A stretch of DNA of 64,000 nt from Shewanella sp. NIFS-20-20 (GTDB lineage: Bacteria > Pseudomonadota > Gammaproteobacteria > Enterobacterales > Shewanellaceae): positions 84,453-148,452 of the forward strand of contig NZ_JAHUTT010000001.1 of assembly GCF_019209865.1 (NCBI RefSeq). The letters run 5' to 3'. The position numbers and the translations under genes were made by a program. Below, in pieces: positions 46,892-57,053 of this stretch (positions are counted from its first letter, which is position 1; the number at the start of each line of letters is the position of its first letter). The notes below the pieces were generated by a model that was not told the origin of the DNA, searched no databases, and was given only the letters and a program-made list of their open reading frames with translations.

Positions 46892-47569
46892 ATGCCAGAT
46901 TTTATCTATTGTCCGCCAACACAACCATGGTTAGCACAAGTCCATTGTGACAAAGACATCATAGTCATCAACAAGCCTTCGGGATTGCTGTCAGTGCCCG
47001 GGCGCGATCTTGCCCATAGAGACAGTGTCTATAGCCGAGTGCTGGCAGAATACCCCAATGCGCAAGTGGTGCACCGTCTCGATATGGCCACGTCTGGTAT
47101 TTTAGTCCTGGCGTTAAGACGTAGCGCTGAGATAGAGCTTAAGCGCCAATTTCGCGAGCGCGAAACCCATAAAATTTACTATGCCCGAGTCGCCGGTCAT
47201 GTGCAGCAAGCTCAAGGCAGTGTCGACTTACCGCTGATTTGTGATTGGCCAAATCGTCCAAAACAAAAAGTGGATCACCAGGTGGGTAAGCCGAGTTTGA
47301 CCCATTATGAGGTCATCAGTTATGGCAAGCGCTCCACCTTAGTCAAGCTGACCCCTATTACTGGGCGCTCACATCAGTTGCGGGTGCATATGATGGCGTT
47401 GGGGCATCCTATTCTTGGGGATAATTTCTATGCCGATCCCTTGGCAAAACGTTTAGCACCTAGGCTATTGCTGCATGCCGCAGAATTGCAAATTAAGCAC
47501 CCATATTCTGGTGAATCCCTCACTTTTGCGGCTGAGGCCCCTTTTATGGAAGCAGAAGCTGATCAATAA
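46892..47569 (+). CDS. rluA: Dual-specificity rRNA/tRNA pseudouridine synthase RluA
   Basis: Makes pseudouridine at 23S rRNA U746 and tRNA U32 in E. coli. Catalytic Asp is D64 in H-R-L-D-M-A-T-S-G at 61-69. The RluA-specific C-D-W-P-N-R-P-K-Q-K-V and G-R-S-H-Q-L-R-V-H-M segments are present. 225 residues, close to E. coli RluA, which favours RluA over RluC/RluD, which carry an S4 domain. Confidence 0.94.
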   Translation: MPDFIYCPPTQPWLAQVHCDKDIIVINKPSGLLSVPGRDLAHRDSVYSRVLAEYPNAQVVHRLDMATSGILVLALRRSAEIELKRQFRERETHKIYYARVAGHVQQAQGSVDLPLICDWPNRPKQKVDHQVGKPSLTHYEVISYGKRSTLVKLTPITGRSHQLRVHMMALGHPILGDNFYADPLAKRLAPRLLLHAAELQIKHPYSGESLTFAAEAPFMEAEADQ

Positions 47570-47570
47570 T

Positions 47571-47596
47571 AGTGTTATTAAATCCTTAGTAACACT
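47571..47596 (+). promoter_or_regulatory. Inverted repeat upstream of asnC, candidate operator
   Basis: AGTGTTA and TAACACT form a perfect 7-bp inverted repeat with a 12-bp spacer, 32 bp before the asnC ATG. AsnC/Lrp proteins bind such dyads and often control their own gene, so autoregulation is possible. It could alternatively be a weak end signal for rluA. Confidence 0.35.
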
Positions 47597-47628
47597 CTAA
47601 AAGTATTAGAAGAATATCAAAAATCCCT

Positions 47629-48102
47629 ATGAATACTATTGATCACTCATTTCAGCGCGACCAGCTTGATAACCAGATCCTCGAAGCCTTGATGCAAGAT
47701 GCTCGCAGCCCTTTTGCCGAATTAGCCAAGCGGTTTGGTGTCAGTGCCGGCACCATTCATGTTCGGGTAGAGAAAATGCGTCAAGCCGGCATTATTACCG
47801 GGGCGCAAATCATAGTGAATCCCAAAGCGCTGGGCTACGATGTCTGTTGTTTTATTGGGATTAATTTAAAGAGCGCGGGTGATTATCCGGCGGCTATCGC
47901 CAAACTTAATGCCTTGGAAGAAGTGGTTGAAGCCTATTACACCACGGGGCACTACAGCATTTTTGTCAAAGTCATGTGTCAGTCGATTGATGGCCTGCAG
48001 CATGTGTTGATCAATCGCATTCAATCTATTGATGAAATACAGTCGACCGAAACGTTGATCAGTCTGCAAAACCCGATTATTCGAGCGGTTAAACCGACTT
48101 AA
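47629..48102 (+). CDS. asnC: Asparagine-responsive transcriptional regulator AsnC
   Basis: Lrp/AsnC-family regulator, 157 residues, very close to E. coli AsnC. The helix-turn-helix covers about 27-50 (F-G-V-S-A-G-T-I-H-V-R-V-E-K-M). The RAM ligand-binding domain has Y-Y-T-T-G-H-Y-S-I-F-V-K-V-M near 102-115, typical of AsnC. In E. coli it activates asnA; asnA and gidA/mnmG are not adjacent here, so its targets are probably elsewhere. Confidence 0.92.
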   Translation: MNTIDHSFQRDQLDNQILEALMQDARSPFAELAKRFGVSAGTIHVRVEKMRQAGIITGAQIIVNPKALGYDVCCFIGINLKSAGDYPAAIAKLNALEEVVEAYYTTGHYSIFVKVMCQSIDGLQHVLINRIQSIDEIQSTETLISLQNPIIRAVKPT

Positions 48103-48205
48103 TCGCTTATCGCTCTGCTTGATGGCATCTGGGTCAATAAACGCTGCTCAATCTGGTGGCTTTCATTGGCCTTGAGCCAGTGCGATGGCGACAATCGTGA
48201 TCGCT

Positions 48206-49228
48206 TTACTCGGGCGCGGCATTTTCTTCGGCGGCGAACCATTCCATAAAGCGGCTATCAAAGCGAAACTTGATATTACTGGCATCACCCTCGACCTGCC
48301 CTTGGGGAAAAGCAATGCCGATAGGCGCATTGGCATCGAGTAAGCCGTGTTTCAAGCCAAATTGGTTGACGAGTTTCATGGTTTTTTTTAAGGCGCGACT
48401 GTTAGCTACTCTGGCCGCAGTGGCAGCAGAATAAAACATTTTAGTGCCTTCATAGTAGCGATACACTTCGACTAATGAGATGTTGGCGCTTTGAGCTATG
48501 TTTTTGTAAACATCAGTATTTCTGTGCTTAAGCTGAGCCATTACTTCATACCAAGCACCGGTCAGCGCGTGCTTTAAGCGATCATCACTATCGGTGTGGA
48601 CCACCATCAAATCCAATATTTCAGTGTGCATACTTGATGAATCAAACAGGAGTTGCCCCTTGACGCTTAACGCTTGTTGCAACAAGGGGGTCCAGGTAAC
48701 GATGGTGGCATCATTATGTTGCTGCCAATACTCAAGTAAGCTGTCTTCTGCGCTATCGATTATATTGACATCATCCTCAGTTAAGCCAACGGATGATAAG
48801 GCTCTGGCCAATAAATAGTGGGATACCGAATAGGACACCAAGCGAATGTCTTGGCCTTTTAATTGACTTAGTTGAGTGACGGCTTGAGTCGCAATACCAT
48901 CATTACCATTGCTGTAGTCACCAATAATGATTGCGGTAGTATCAATACCGCTTGCGGCAGGGATGGTTAACGCATCGATTTGGGTCATGGTGCAGGCATC
49001 GAATTCACCGGCACTAAAACGCTGGACAGAATCGAGATAATCATCGATTCGTTGGAGGTTGATCTTGATACGATATCGCTCGGCCCATTTCGTTAAAATG
49101 CCACTTTTTTCGGCGTGATACCAAGGTTCCCAGCCAATATAATGACTCCAACAAACGTTAAAGGTATCTTTTGCTGATGAGGTAGCACTTACAAATATTA
49201 GCGCGATCAGCCAGTAGCTTAATTTCAT
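48206..49228 (-). CDS. Orphan periplasmic substrate-binding protein (NitT/TauT-like)
   Basis: 340 residues with a signal peptide (1-19, ending S-S-A). The mature part begins with N-V-C-W-S-H-Y-I-G-W-E-P-W-Y-H-A-E-K-S-G-I, the typical first strand/helix of NMT1/TauA-type solute-binding proteins. G-E-F-D-A-C-T-M-T is also characteristic. No ABC permease or ATPase lies next to it, so it either serves a transporter encoded elsewhere or acts as a sensor-linked binding protein. Ligand unknown. Confidence 0.75.
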   Translation of the reverse strand: MKLSYWLIALIFVSATSSAKDTFNVCWSHYIGWEPWYHAEKSGILTKWAERYRIKINLQRIDDYLDSVQRFSAGEFDACTMTQIDALTIPAASGIDTTAIIIGDYSNGNDGIATQAVTQLSQLKGQDIRLVSYSVSHYLLARALSSVGLTEDDVNIIDSAEDSLLEYWQQHNDATIVTWTPLLQQALSVKGQLLFDSSSMHTEILDLMVVHTDSDDRLKHALTGAWYEVMAQLKHRNTDVYKNIAQSANISLVEVYRYYEGTKMFYSAATAARVANSRALKKTMKLVNQFGLKHGLLDANAPIGIAFPQGQVEGDASNIKFRFDSRFMEWFAAEENAAPE

Positions 49229-49376
49229 AACATCCTCTGTCGAGATCTAGATTAATTGCCTTCCTTTGGCATGAAACACCAGCACTTGTTTAGCATAGCA
49301 GTGATTAAGTTTTTCTGAGTGGCTGTTTTGGTATGGCGGCTACATTAGCAGGCGATATTGTCTGGGGCTGCTAACC

Positions 49377-49407
49377 AAAAAAACCGCGACCTTAGGGTCG
49401 CGGTTTT
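49377..49407 (-). terminator. Terminator after the S9 peptidase gene
   Basis: AAAACCGCGACC and its complement around a 4-base loop, with seven T on the minus-strand 3' side, 32 bp after the S9 peptidase stop. Confidence 0.85.
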
Positions 49408-49438
49408 GACGTGTTACCAACCATATGTTTATTAATGG

Positions 49439-51421
49439 TTAATTTAAATATTGGCCAAGAAATTTTTGCATTTGAATGTAGAGATCTTTGCGATTTTCTT
49501 CATCGTAGAAACCGTGACCTTCGGTTTCTTTCCAGACCCAGACAGGATCTTTGCCGACTTTTTGGAGGGCGTCACGCATCACATAGGCGTTCTCATAATG
49601 TGCCTGCTCATCGCGGCCACCATGAACTATCATCACCCCGGCTTTGATTTTATCGGCATTATGGGCGGGAGAGTGGCGTTTCATTTCGGCCTCAGTTCCA
49701 CCAAACGCTTGCTCCATATAGCGTTTACCCCAGCCAAGACGCTCTGCCACGTTGCCTTTATCAAACATCAAGGGTAAATCATAGACGCCCACATAACCGA
49801 TAGCGCATTGATACAGATCAGGTTCTTTGACTACCCCCATTAATGCAGCGTAGCCGCCATAACTCGCTCCGGAGATACAAATTTTGTCTTTATCTGCATA
49901 GCCTTGTTCGATGGCCCATAAGGTGCCATCGGTTAGATCATCTTGCATGGCGCCGCCCCACTGGCCGTAACCACTGTCTTCAAACTCTCGGCCATAGCCT
50001 CCCGATCCGCGGAAGTTAATTTGTAATACGCCATAGCCTTGGTTGGCATAAAATTGCACTTCATCGTTAAAGCCCCAATAGTCTCTTGGCCCATGAGGAC
50101 CGCCATGGGGATGAATGATCAGCGGAATATTCTTGCCATCAGAGCCTTGCGGGAGTGTCAGGTAGCCATGCATTGTCACTCCGTCACGGGCGATAAAGCT
50201 AATGGGCTGCATCTTAGCCATCTTGCTTTCATCAATCCAAGGCCGTGATGCGGATAAAAAGGAGACTTTGCCTTTCTCTTTATCAAACAGATAGAACTTA
50301 CCCGGGTTGACGTCTGAGCTGGTGGAGATCAGCCATTGATTGTTGTCTTTTGTGCGAGAGGTAATGCGGATCATATTGCCGGGAAACGCCTGCTCTAACG
50401 CCCGATAGTCTTTCGCAAATGCACTGTTTTCATCAAAGAATATCACCTTGGGGATGCCGTCATACACTGTGGCACCTATGGGTTCACGAATACGCTTACC
50501 ATCCTTGCCATAATAAGTGTTAATAAATGGAAAGGCATCGACAGTCTCATTTCGATACATTAATTCACGACTACCATCGGCCAGTTTAATCCGGTAAATG
50601 CCGTTAGTGCTTGCTTCGGTGTTATCCGAGGTAAACATATATTGATTGTCAGCGCTAAAACCAATAATGCTGCTACTGCCTTGGGCACTTTGGCGGGTCA
50701 TATCGACTAAAGATAAGGCTTTCCATGGTGAGCCTTTCGCGTCTCGTAAGTAGGTGACCATCTCACCAGACGCTTCGGCAGCCAACAAACCATCTCGTTG
50801 GGTTTTGTAAGATTGAGCGGCGCGCCACACGTCTTGGTTATCTAAGATGATGGAGGCGTTTTCATGGTCAGCTTTTTCTACTAATTTACGCTTACCCGTA
50901 TAGACATCTAGGGTATAGAGATTACTGAATTGCTTTTTCTCTAGGTTGGATGAAATTAATATATTGTTAGGGTCGTCATACAACAGGCTTTCAATATTGG
51001 CGGCGGCGCTATCTTGATTACGATAGCCAAAGAGTTGAATGCGATCGCTACAATCGGCATTACCTGCAAACAATTCTCCAGTCCAAAATGGCGCGGCGTA
51101 TTGGCCGGATTGTTTAGAGATAGTCATCAATACCCGCTCAGGGTTTGCCCACCAAAAATTCATCACTGACTCATCGGACTTAAAGACAAAATTACACATA
51201 ATCTTTTGAGTCTTGTTATCAATAATCGCTAAGCGTTTGTGTTCCTCATAAGGGTAAGTCGCCGCTAAGTATTCTCCGGTTGGAGAAATAATCACGTTAT
51301 TAAACATACTGTGTTTAGCAAAATCATCGACAGAGACGTCGGTATTGGCGGTTGCCTGAGCATTAACATTTGCTCCCAATAACATCATTGGCAATAGCCA
51401 TTTTGGTAAAGTGTTCCGCAT
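49439..51421 (-). CDS. S9 family (acylaminoacyl/prolyl oligopeptidase-like) secreted peptidase
   Basis: 660 residues with a signal peptide (about 1-23, ending N-A-Q-A). A beta-propeller-like N-terminal part is followed by the hydrolase domain: nucleophile S520 in G-A-S-Y-G-G-Y, acid Asp in H-G-G-R-D-E-Q, and His in E-G-H-G-F-Y near the C-terminus. H-P-H-G-G-P-H-G-P marks the oxyanion region. It diverges from a large TonB receptor gene with 171 bp between starts, suggesting the pair processes and imports peptides. Confidence 0.9.
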   Translation of the reverse strand: MRNTLPKWLLPMMLLGANVNAQATANTDVSVDDFAKHSMFNNVIISPTGEYLAATYPYEEHKRLAIIDNKTQKIMCNFVFKSDESVMNFWWANPERVLMTISKQSGQYAAPFWTGELFAGNADCSDRIQLFGYRNQDSAAANIESLLYDDPNNILISSNLEKKQFSNLYTLDVYTGKRKLVEKADHENASIILDNQDVWRAAQSYKTQRDGLLAAEASGEMVTYLRDAKGSPWKALSLVDMTRQSAQGSSSIIGFSADNQYMFTSDNTEASTNGIYRIKLADGSRELMYRNETVDAFPFINTYYGKDGKRIREPIGATVYDGIPKVIFFDENSAFAKDYRALEQAFPGNMIRITSRTKDNNQWLISTSSDVNPGKFYLFDKEKGKVSFLSASRPWIDESKMAKMQPISFIARDGVTMHGYLTLPQGSDGKNIPLIIHPHGGPHGPRDYWGFNDEVQFYANQGYGVLQINFRGSGGYGREFEDSGYGQWGGAMQDDLTDGTLWAIEQGYADKDKICISGASYGGYAALMGVVKEPDLYQCAIGYVGVYDLPLMFDKGNVAERLGWGKRYMEQAFGGTEAEMKRHSPAHNADKIKAGVMIVHGGRDEQAHYENAYVMRDALQKVGKDPVWVWKETEGHGFYDEENRKDLYIQMQKFLGQYLN

Positions 51422-51592
51422 AGCATTAATCCCTTAGAAAACAAGTCACAATTATCATACGTTGTTTACATCATTTAAACAATGAGTTAACTTCTTGGTT
51501 ACGGATGCGTGGATGCATTCTAAAAACAATCATAAATGACAGTTAACTTGCTTGTGAGATTTCATGGAAGTCAGCGAGATTCTGGAGGATGT

Positions 51593-54364
51593 ATGTTCAA
51601 AGTAACAAGAATGGCGAAAGCAATTCACTTAGGCATTTTGTCATCAAGCTTAGCGTTTGGTGGGATTGCCTTTGCGGCAGAAGAAGAGAACAAAGAAGAA
51701 AAAGTCGAGCGCATCGAGGTCACGGGGAGCCGAATTAACCGTACCGATTTGGAAACCGCTCAACCGATTGTCGTGTTAACTGCTGAAGACATGAAAAACG
51801 AAGGTTTTAGTACAGCCTTCGATGCTCTGCAAGGATTGTCGCAAAACACCGGTACTGTTCAAGGCAATGAGTTTGGTGCGCAAGGCGGCTTTACGCCTAA
51901 CGCTGACGTCATTGACTTACGCGGTTTTGGTCCTGGCTACACCTTGGTGCTGCTTAATGGTCGTCGTATTGCTGAAAACCCAACCCCATATAATGGTCAA
52001 AGCAACTTCGTTAACTTAAGCGGTATCCCGTTTGCGGCAATTGATCGCATTGAAATTGTTACCGCAGGTGCTTCTGCTATTTATGGTTCGGACGCGGTAG
52101 CGGGTGTTGTTAACATTATTCTGAAAAAAGATATCGATAGCACTACGGCCAGTGCCATGTTCGGTACCACAAAAGATGGTGGTGGCGATCAACAGCGCTT
52201 CTCTATTACCTCTGGTACCACAGGCGCTAACTACTCGATTGGTGGTACGTTAGAATTTTATAAGCAAGACCCTATTTATTCACGTGATCGTGACTTTATG
52301 GATTCGGTCGAAGATAACCCAGCAGGCCCGGAAGATTTAAGCCGCGGTATTTTACAGTTGGATGCGTTCTCAGGTCTTTATCGTGATCCCGGTGAGCAGG
52401 CTTGTGCGGATTCAGGCTCAGGTTATGAATACGCTTCTCGTGGCACACGTGGCTATTATTGCGGTGTAGATACCACAGGTGATAGAACCATACGTAACGA
52501 GCGTAAAAATACCACAGGTTATGTATTTGGTACTTATGATATCAATGACGATCTGCAATTATTTGCCGATGGTATGTATACCACTATTGATTCAGCCGTG
52601 TATGGTTCACGCCATTTCTACAGTGAGTATTTATTACTAAATACCCCTGATGGCTCAGGCAACTTTGCCGGCGGTACCCGCGATTATGTCTTGAATCAGC
52701 GCATCTTTAACTTTAATGAGATGGGTCAGCGTACCACTGAGTTTAACGAGGATGTTTATAACTTCACCGTCGGCTTAAAAGGCAGTGTGTTCTCTGATTA
52801 CCAGTGGCAGGCTTATTACTCTGAAAGTCGCTATGACTTTAAGAGTAGCCGTGATTGGATGAAGGAAGAAAAAGTCACTGAGATGTTCTTAGGTGAAATT
52901 GATAATCCTTATGGTCTGTATAACGGTGCCGGTAAAGTCGGTCTGTACGATAGCATTACCCCTGAGGTTCGTGATCAGTTAATTGGTACTCAAATCATTA
53001 CTGGTGATTCATACGCACGTACTTTCTCTGCGGATATCAATGGTGATTTATTTGAGTTGCCTGCGGGTATGGTCGGTTTTGCGGCCGTAGTTGAATACAA
53101 CAAGCAAGGTTATAGCTTAGTCCAGGATGAACGTACCTTAAACCAAGATGGTATGGGCTGGCAGGGACTCACTGGTACCGAAGGTGGCGGTGACCGTAGT
53201 CGCTACGCTGTGGGTGTCGAATTCTTAGTCCCTGTTCTTGAAGGGTTAGATCTCGGCTTGGCTGGTCGTTATGATAAATATGATGATGATACCACTGACG
53301 TCGGTGGCCGTTTATCGCCATCCGTCAGCTTAACTTATCAACCGATTGATGAGTTAAAGTTCCGTGGTAACTGGGGTCAAAGCTTCCGCGCGCCTGATAT
53401 GCATTATGTCTTTGCTGGCAACTCAGGCTTCTATTCTAATGCTTATGACTGGACTTCTTGTCGCCGTGATGATTATGGCGATGATCCAAGCTTTCTTCCA
53501 ACGGAAAGCGCCTGTGATACTACCAACTATCAAGGTAGCCGTTCAGGCAGCTTGACCTTGAAAGAAGAGAAGGGCACCAGCTGGGGTCTTGGTGTGATTG
53601 TTGAGCCGACTGAAAACCTCAACATGAGCTTCGACTTTTATGATATCAAGCTTGAAGACTTGATCAGCGATGAAAGTGCACAAACTCTGCTTGATTTAGA
53701 GTATGACTGTAACTACAGCCTCAATGGTAAGTCACCTGACAGTGCAGAATGTGTGGCTAATGCCGCTAAAATTCAGCGTGTTGCTGCAGGTAACCCCGGT
53801 GCCGGCAATATTGAAAGTATTAATGTCACGCCAGAAAACAAAGCGTTATATCAGCAGCGTGGTTTAGATGCTCAAATCAACTACAGCATCGATACTGAAT
53901 ATGGTGATTGGGGCTTCAATTTAGGTTGGACTCACATTCTGAACACTCGGTATCAAGCCAATGCTGACGCTGAAGTTCAAGAGCTACGTGATGATAAAGA
54001 CAATAGCGAGCCTCGTTCTAAGACCAACTTGACCGTAAGTTGGAATTATCAAGACTGGCAAGCCGCTATCCGTGGTGATCGTGTGGGTAGCATCCCAATT
54101 TGGAATCAGCCTTCAGAGAACTATGATCCAGAAACTGGTGATGTGATTAAAGTTGACCGCTTACGTCAATACTTTACGGTGAACATGACCGTGGGTTATC
54201 AGTTCAATGATAACTTAAGACTGCAGTTAATCGGTGAGAACATCTTTAATGAGCGTCCACAAGTCGATGTGACTCATGACAGCTGGCCTTATTACAATAG
54301 CTTCGCTTATCCAGGCGCTGCGATTGGTGCTTCTTATCGTGCTGAAGTGACGTATCGTTTCTAA
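51593..54364 (+). CDS. Large TonB-dependent receptor, possibly peptide uptake
   Basis: Outer membrane receptor, 923 residues from the ATG at 51593, which follows GGAGG by 5 bp; an upstream in-frame GTG/ATG at 51536 lacks this. Signal peptide about 1-29 (ends A-F-A-A), an acidic linker and V-E-R-I-E-V-T-G-S-R-I, then the plug with A-G-A-S-A-I-Y-G-S-D-A-V-A-G-V-V-N-I and a barrel ending A-E-V-T-Y-R-F. This G-S-D-A-V-A-G plug type is common in receptors with many paralogues in Shewanella and relatives. Few Cys are present, mostly in surface loops. The ligand is unknown; the divergent peptidase suggests oligopeptides. Confidence 0.9.
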   Translation: MFKVTRMAKAIHLGILSSSLAFGGIAFAAEEENKEEKVERIEVTGSRINRTDLETAQPIVVLTAEDMKNEGFSTAFDALQGLSQNTGTVQGNEFGAQGGFTPNADVIDLRGFGPGYTLVLLNGRRIAENPTPYNGQSNFVNLSGIPFAAIDRIEIVTAGASAIYGSDAVAGVVNIILKKDIDSTTASAMFGTTKDGGGDQQRFSITSGTTGANYSIGGTLEFYKQDPIYSRDRDFMDSVEDNPAGPEDLSRGILQLDAFSGLYRDPGEQACADSGSGYEYASRGTRGYYCGVDTTGDRTIRNERKNTTGYVFGTYDINDDLQLFADGMYTTIDSAVYGSRHFYSEYLLLNTPDGSGNFAGGTRDYVLNQRIFNFNEMGQRTTEFNEDVYNFTVGLKGSVFSDYQWQAYYSESRYDFKSSRDWMKEEKVTEMFLGEIDNPYGLYNGAGKVGLYDSITPEVRDQLIGTQIITGDSYARTFSADINGDLFELPAGMVGFAAVVEYNKQGYSLVQDERTLNQDGMGWQGLTGTEGGGDRSRYAVGVEFLVPVLEGLDLGLAGRYDKYDDDTTDVGGRLSPSVSLTYQPIDELKFRGNWGQSFRAPDMHYVFAGNSGFYSNAYDWTSCRRDDYGDDPSFLPTESACDTTNYQGSRSGSLTLKEEKGTSWGLGVIVEPTENLNMSFDFYDIKLEDLISDESAQTLLDLEYDCNYSLNGKSPDSAECVANAAKIQRVAAGNPGAGNIESINVTPENKALYQQRGLDAQINYSIDTEYGDWGFNLGWTHILNTRYQANADAEVQELRDDKDNSEPRSKTNLTVSWNYQDWQAAIRGDRVGSIPIWNQPSENYDPETGDVIKVDRLRQYFTVNMTVGYQFNDNLRLQLIGENIFNERPQVDVTHDSWPYYNSFAYPGAAIGASYRAEVTYRF

Positions 54365-54413
54365 AACTGAGTTTGCTTCAGTAAATTAATTAACGGTAGG
54401 TCAGTACAGTCCC

Positions 54414-54446
54414 AAAAGCCCTCAACTTAGTGTTGGGGGCTTTTTT
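54414..54446 (+). terminator. Rho-independent terminator after the TonB receptor gene
   Basis: AAAAGCCC-TCAAC, loop TTAG, TGTTG-GGGGCTTTTTT, with one wobble pair in the stem. Confidence 0.88.
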
Positions 54447-54490
54447 GTGGGGCTGGAAAAGGGGTGATGATTGGCCAAGGCTCGCTGCCG

Positions 54491-55009
54491 CTAGCCTTTT
54501 ATTTCTTTCTTACTGTCGATACGGCGGCGATGAATGATGGAGTAATGACGCAGGCCCGAGGGGCCATGAGAGACGACGACAGACAGCAAGATAATGGCGA
54601 TAATCAGAGCCGGCTTAGCGCTGGCAAAGGGAATAAATAGCAGTAACAAGCCCACTTTTATCAGGGTTAGTACGCCTTTAAGCTGGATAAGCCAACGCCA
54701 GTCGCGGACCACTTCCCACAGCATCAGTAAGAGGCCCGTGACCATGGCAAGGATCCAGTAGCTCAGCCATGTGTCTTTGGGCACGGCTAACAAAATGCCG
54801 CCACTGGCACCGCAGACGCCGACAATGTGAATGGCACGCAGGCCGGTTTTTGCAAGGCGTTGTAGCCAAAAATGGGTCTCAGTCACGGGGGCCTCTGGGG
54901 ACAATGAGCAAATATCACCGCTATCATGGGTTGAAAGCTTGGCTGAAGGCAAGGAAATGGGCGCCATTTTGGCTGAAAATGTGAACCCGTCAATGCCAGC
55001 CAGACTCAT
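54491..55009 (-). CDS. Hypothetical inner-membrane protein
   Basis: 172 residues from the ATG at 55009. The first 45 residues are polar; four hydrophobic helices follow (about 56-75, 83-101, 108-125 and 130-148), then a basic tail with G-P-S-G-L-R-H-Y-S and R-R-R. No family recognised. The start is uncertain: the ATG at 54967 is an alternative, and neither has a good Shine-Dalgarno. Confidence 0.55.
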   Translation of the reverse strand: MSLAGIDGFTFSAKMAPISLPSAKLSTHDSGDICSLSPEAPVTETHFWLQRLAKTGLRAIHIVGVCGASGGILLAVPKDTWLSYWILAMVTGLLLMLWEVVRDWRWLIQLKGVLTLIKVGLLLLFIPFASAKPALIIAIILLSVVVSHGPSGLRHYSIIHRRRIDSKKEIKG

Positions 55010-55231
55010 CTGCCGTTCGCAATAATACCGGCCAGCCAGTGTGTGAGCTGGCTTGGTTTTTTAATACCCTAAAATTAATAATAAATAATGTGTGATACGC
55101 ATAAACATCTACCTCTTTAGATAGTGTTACCTTTGCGCTTGTGGCGATATATCTTGCTTAAACAAATAAATAGGAATATTTGTTTCGATATATTCGCTAA
55201 ATGCAGTTTATTACCTTATGGGGAGCGAAAG

Positions 55232-57010
55232 ATGATGAGTATCATGCGTAAGACGGCATTGGCCGTGGTGGTATCGGGCGCGATGGCCGGCAATGTGTGG
55301 GCTGCAGCCGATTATTTGGCGGATTTTCACACCGAAATGGGCGGCTGCGAAACATGCCATGCCGCGGAAACCGGGCCAACTGATGACAACCTTAAGCATG
55401 AAAATAGTCAGTGTGTTAGCTGTCATGGTGATCTCAAAGAAGTCGCCTTAAATGATCCTAAAGACATCGTGTCTCCCCATAGTTCACACCTGATTGGTGA
55501 TATTGCTTGTACGGCATGTCATAAAGGTCATGAAAAATCCATTGCTTACTGTGATGCTTGCCATAGCTTTGATTACGATATGCCTTATCAAGGTAAGTGG
55601 GAACGTGAGTTCGTGCCGGTTGATGCCGATAAAAAGGCACAAGACAAAGCGATTGCCTCTGGCCCCAGCGAGTCTACCGAGGTGGTTGTGATTGGCTCTG
55701 GTGGCGCCGGTTTAGCTGCGGCGGTGGCTGCGCGTAATCATGGGGCGGCGGTCATCGTCCTTGAAAAAGAACCGATTGCTGGGGGTAACACTAAGCTGGC
55801 CGCTGGGGGGATGAACGCGGCTGAGACTAAGCCACAGGCCAAGCTTGGCATTAGCGATAAAAAAGCCATCATGATTGAAGACACCATGAAAGGTGGGCGT
55901 AATCTCAATGATCCCGAATTAGTGAAAGTCTTAGCCAACGAGTCGTCAGATTCGATCGATTGGTTGATGGCCATGGGCGCCGATATGAATGATGTGGGCC
56001 GCATGGGAGGGGCGAGTGTTAACCGTTCGCATCGCCCAACCGGTGGTGCCGGCGTTGGCGCTGAGGTGGCTCAGGTCCTGTGGGATGCAGCTCTCGAGCG
56101 TGGCACCGACATTCGTTTAAATAGCCGCGTGGTACGTATTTTAGAATCAGACGGTAAGGTCAGCGGCGTATTGGTCAAAGGTGAGCACACAGGTTACTAC
56201 GTGATTAAAGCCGATGCCGTGGTACTCGCGACCGGTGGTTTCGCCCGCAACAATGAGCGTGTAGCGCAATACGATCCTAAATTAGCCGGCTTTGCGGCTA
56301 CTAACCATCCTGGTGCAACGGGTGATGGTTTAGATGTTGCAATGCAAGCGGGAGCTGCCACTCGCGATCTCGAATATATTCAAGCCCACCCAACTTATTC
56401 TCCTGTCGGTGGCGTGATGGTGACAGAAGCGGTGCGCGGTAACGGTGCCATTTTAATTAACCGCGAAGGTCAACGCTTCGTCAACGAAATCACCACCCGT
56501 GATAAGGCTTCTGCGGCAATTTTGGCGCAAAAAGGTGCCAGTGCTTATCTGGTCTTTGATGATGCGGTGCGTAAGTCGCTAAGCAAGATTGAAGGTTATA
56601 TTCATTTACACATTGTGGAAGAGGGTAAAACCGTGGCCGACTTAGCCAATAAAATTGGGGTGCCACCGGTGAACTTAGAGGCGAGTATTGCCAGCTATAA
56701 CAAAGCGGTACTCTCAGGTAAAGACGCCGCCTTTGCTCGTCCTAACATGCCAAGAGAGCTCAACCATGGTCCTTACTATGCCATCGAGGTCAAGCCTGCT
56801 GTGCATCACACCATGGGCGGCGTTAAGATCGATACCAAGGGTGAAGTACAAGGTCAAAATGGTCAAATCATTAAGGGATTATATGCTGCAGGTGAAATCA
56901 CCGGTGGCGTCCATGGTGCCAACCGTTTAGGCGGTAATGCGATTTCTGATATTGTGACCTTTGGTCGCATTGCCGGTACTGATGCTGCGGCTTATGCCGA
57001 GAAACACTAA
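55232..57010 (+). CDS. fccA: Periplasmic tetraheme flavocytochrome c fumarate reductase
   Basis: Soluble periplasmic fumarate reductase used in anaerobic respiration and electron transfer. From the ATG at 55232 (GGGAG 6 bp upstream) it has 592 residues: signal peptide to about A25, then four C-x-x-C-H haem sites at 39-43, 61-65, 93-97 and 107-111, a linker, an FAD domain with [11 protein letters not shown] from about 151, and a catalytic region including H-H-T-M-G-G and R-L-G-G-N-A. Upstream in-frame codons to 55124 lie before the Shine-Dalgarno. FccA receives electrons from CymA in Shewanella; cymA is not here. Confidence 0.95.
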   Translation: MMSIMRKTALAVVVSGAMAGNVWAAADYLADFHTEMGGCETCHAAETGPTDDNLKHENSQCVSCHGDLKEVALNDPKDIVSPHSSHLIGDIACTACHKGHEKSIAYCDACHSFDYDMPYQGKWEREFVPVDADKKAQDKAIASGPSESTEVVVIGSGGAGLAAAVAARNHGAAVIVLEKEPIAGGNTKLAAGGMNAAETKPQAKLGISDKKAIMIEDTMKGGRNLNDPELVKVLANESSDSIDWLMAMGADMNDVGRMGGASVNRSHRPTGGAGVGAEVAQVLWDAALERGTDIRLNSRVVRILESDGKVSGVLVKGEHTGYYVIKADAVVLATGGFARNNERVAQYDPKLAGFAATNHPGATGDGLDVAMQAGAATRDLEYIQAHPTYSPVGGVMVTEAVRGNGAILINREGQRFVNEITTRDKASAAILAQKGASAYLVFDDAVRKSLSKIEGYIHLHIVEEGKTVADLANKIGVPPVNLEASIASYNKAVLSGKDAAFARPNMPRELNHGPYYAIEVKPAVHHTMGGVKIDTKGEVQGQNGQIIKGLYAAGEITGGVHGANRLGGNAISDIVTFGRIAGTDAAAYAEKH

Positions 57011-57030
57011 GTCATTGCGTTGTTGATGAT

Positions 57031-57053
57031 ACACGGGCCCGATGGGCCCGTGT
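57031..57053 (+). terminator. GC hairpin after fccA
   Basis: ACACGGGCCC, loop GAT, GGGCCCGTGT, 20 bp after the stop; no T-run. Confidence 0.55.

Noticed and set aside
55085..55110. CRP site upstream of fccA
   Set aside because: TGTGA is present, but the second half-site matches only about two of five positions.
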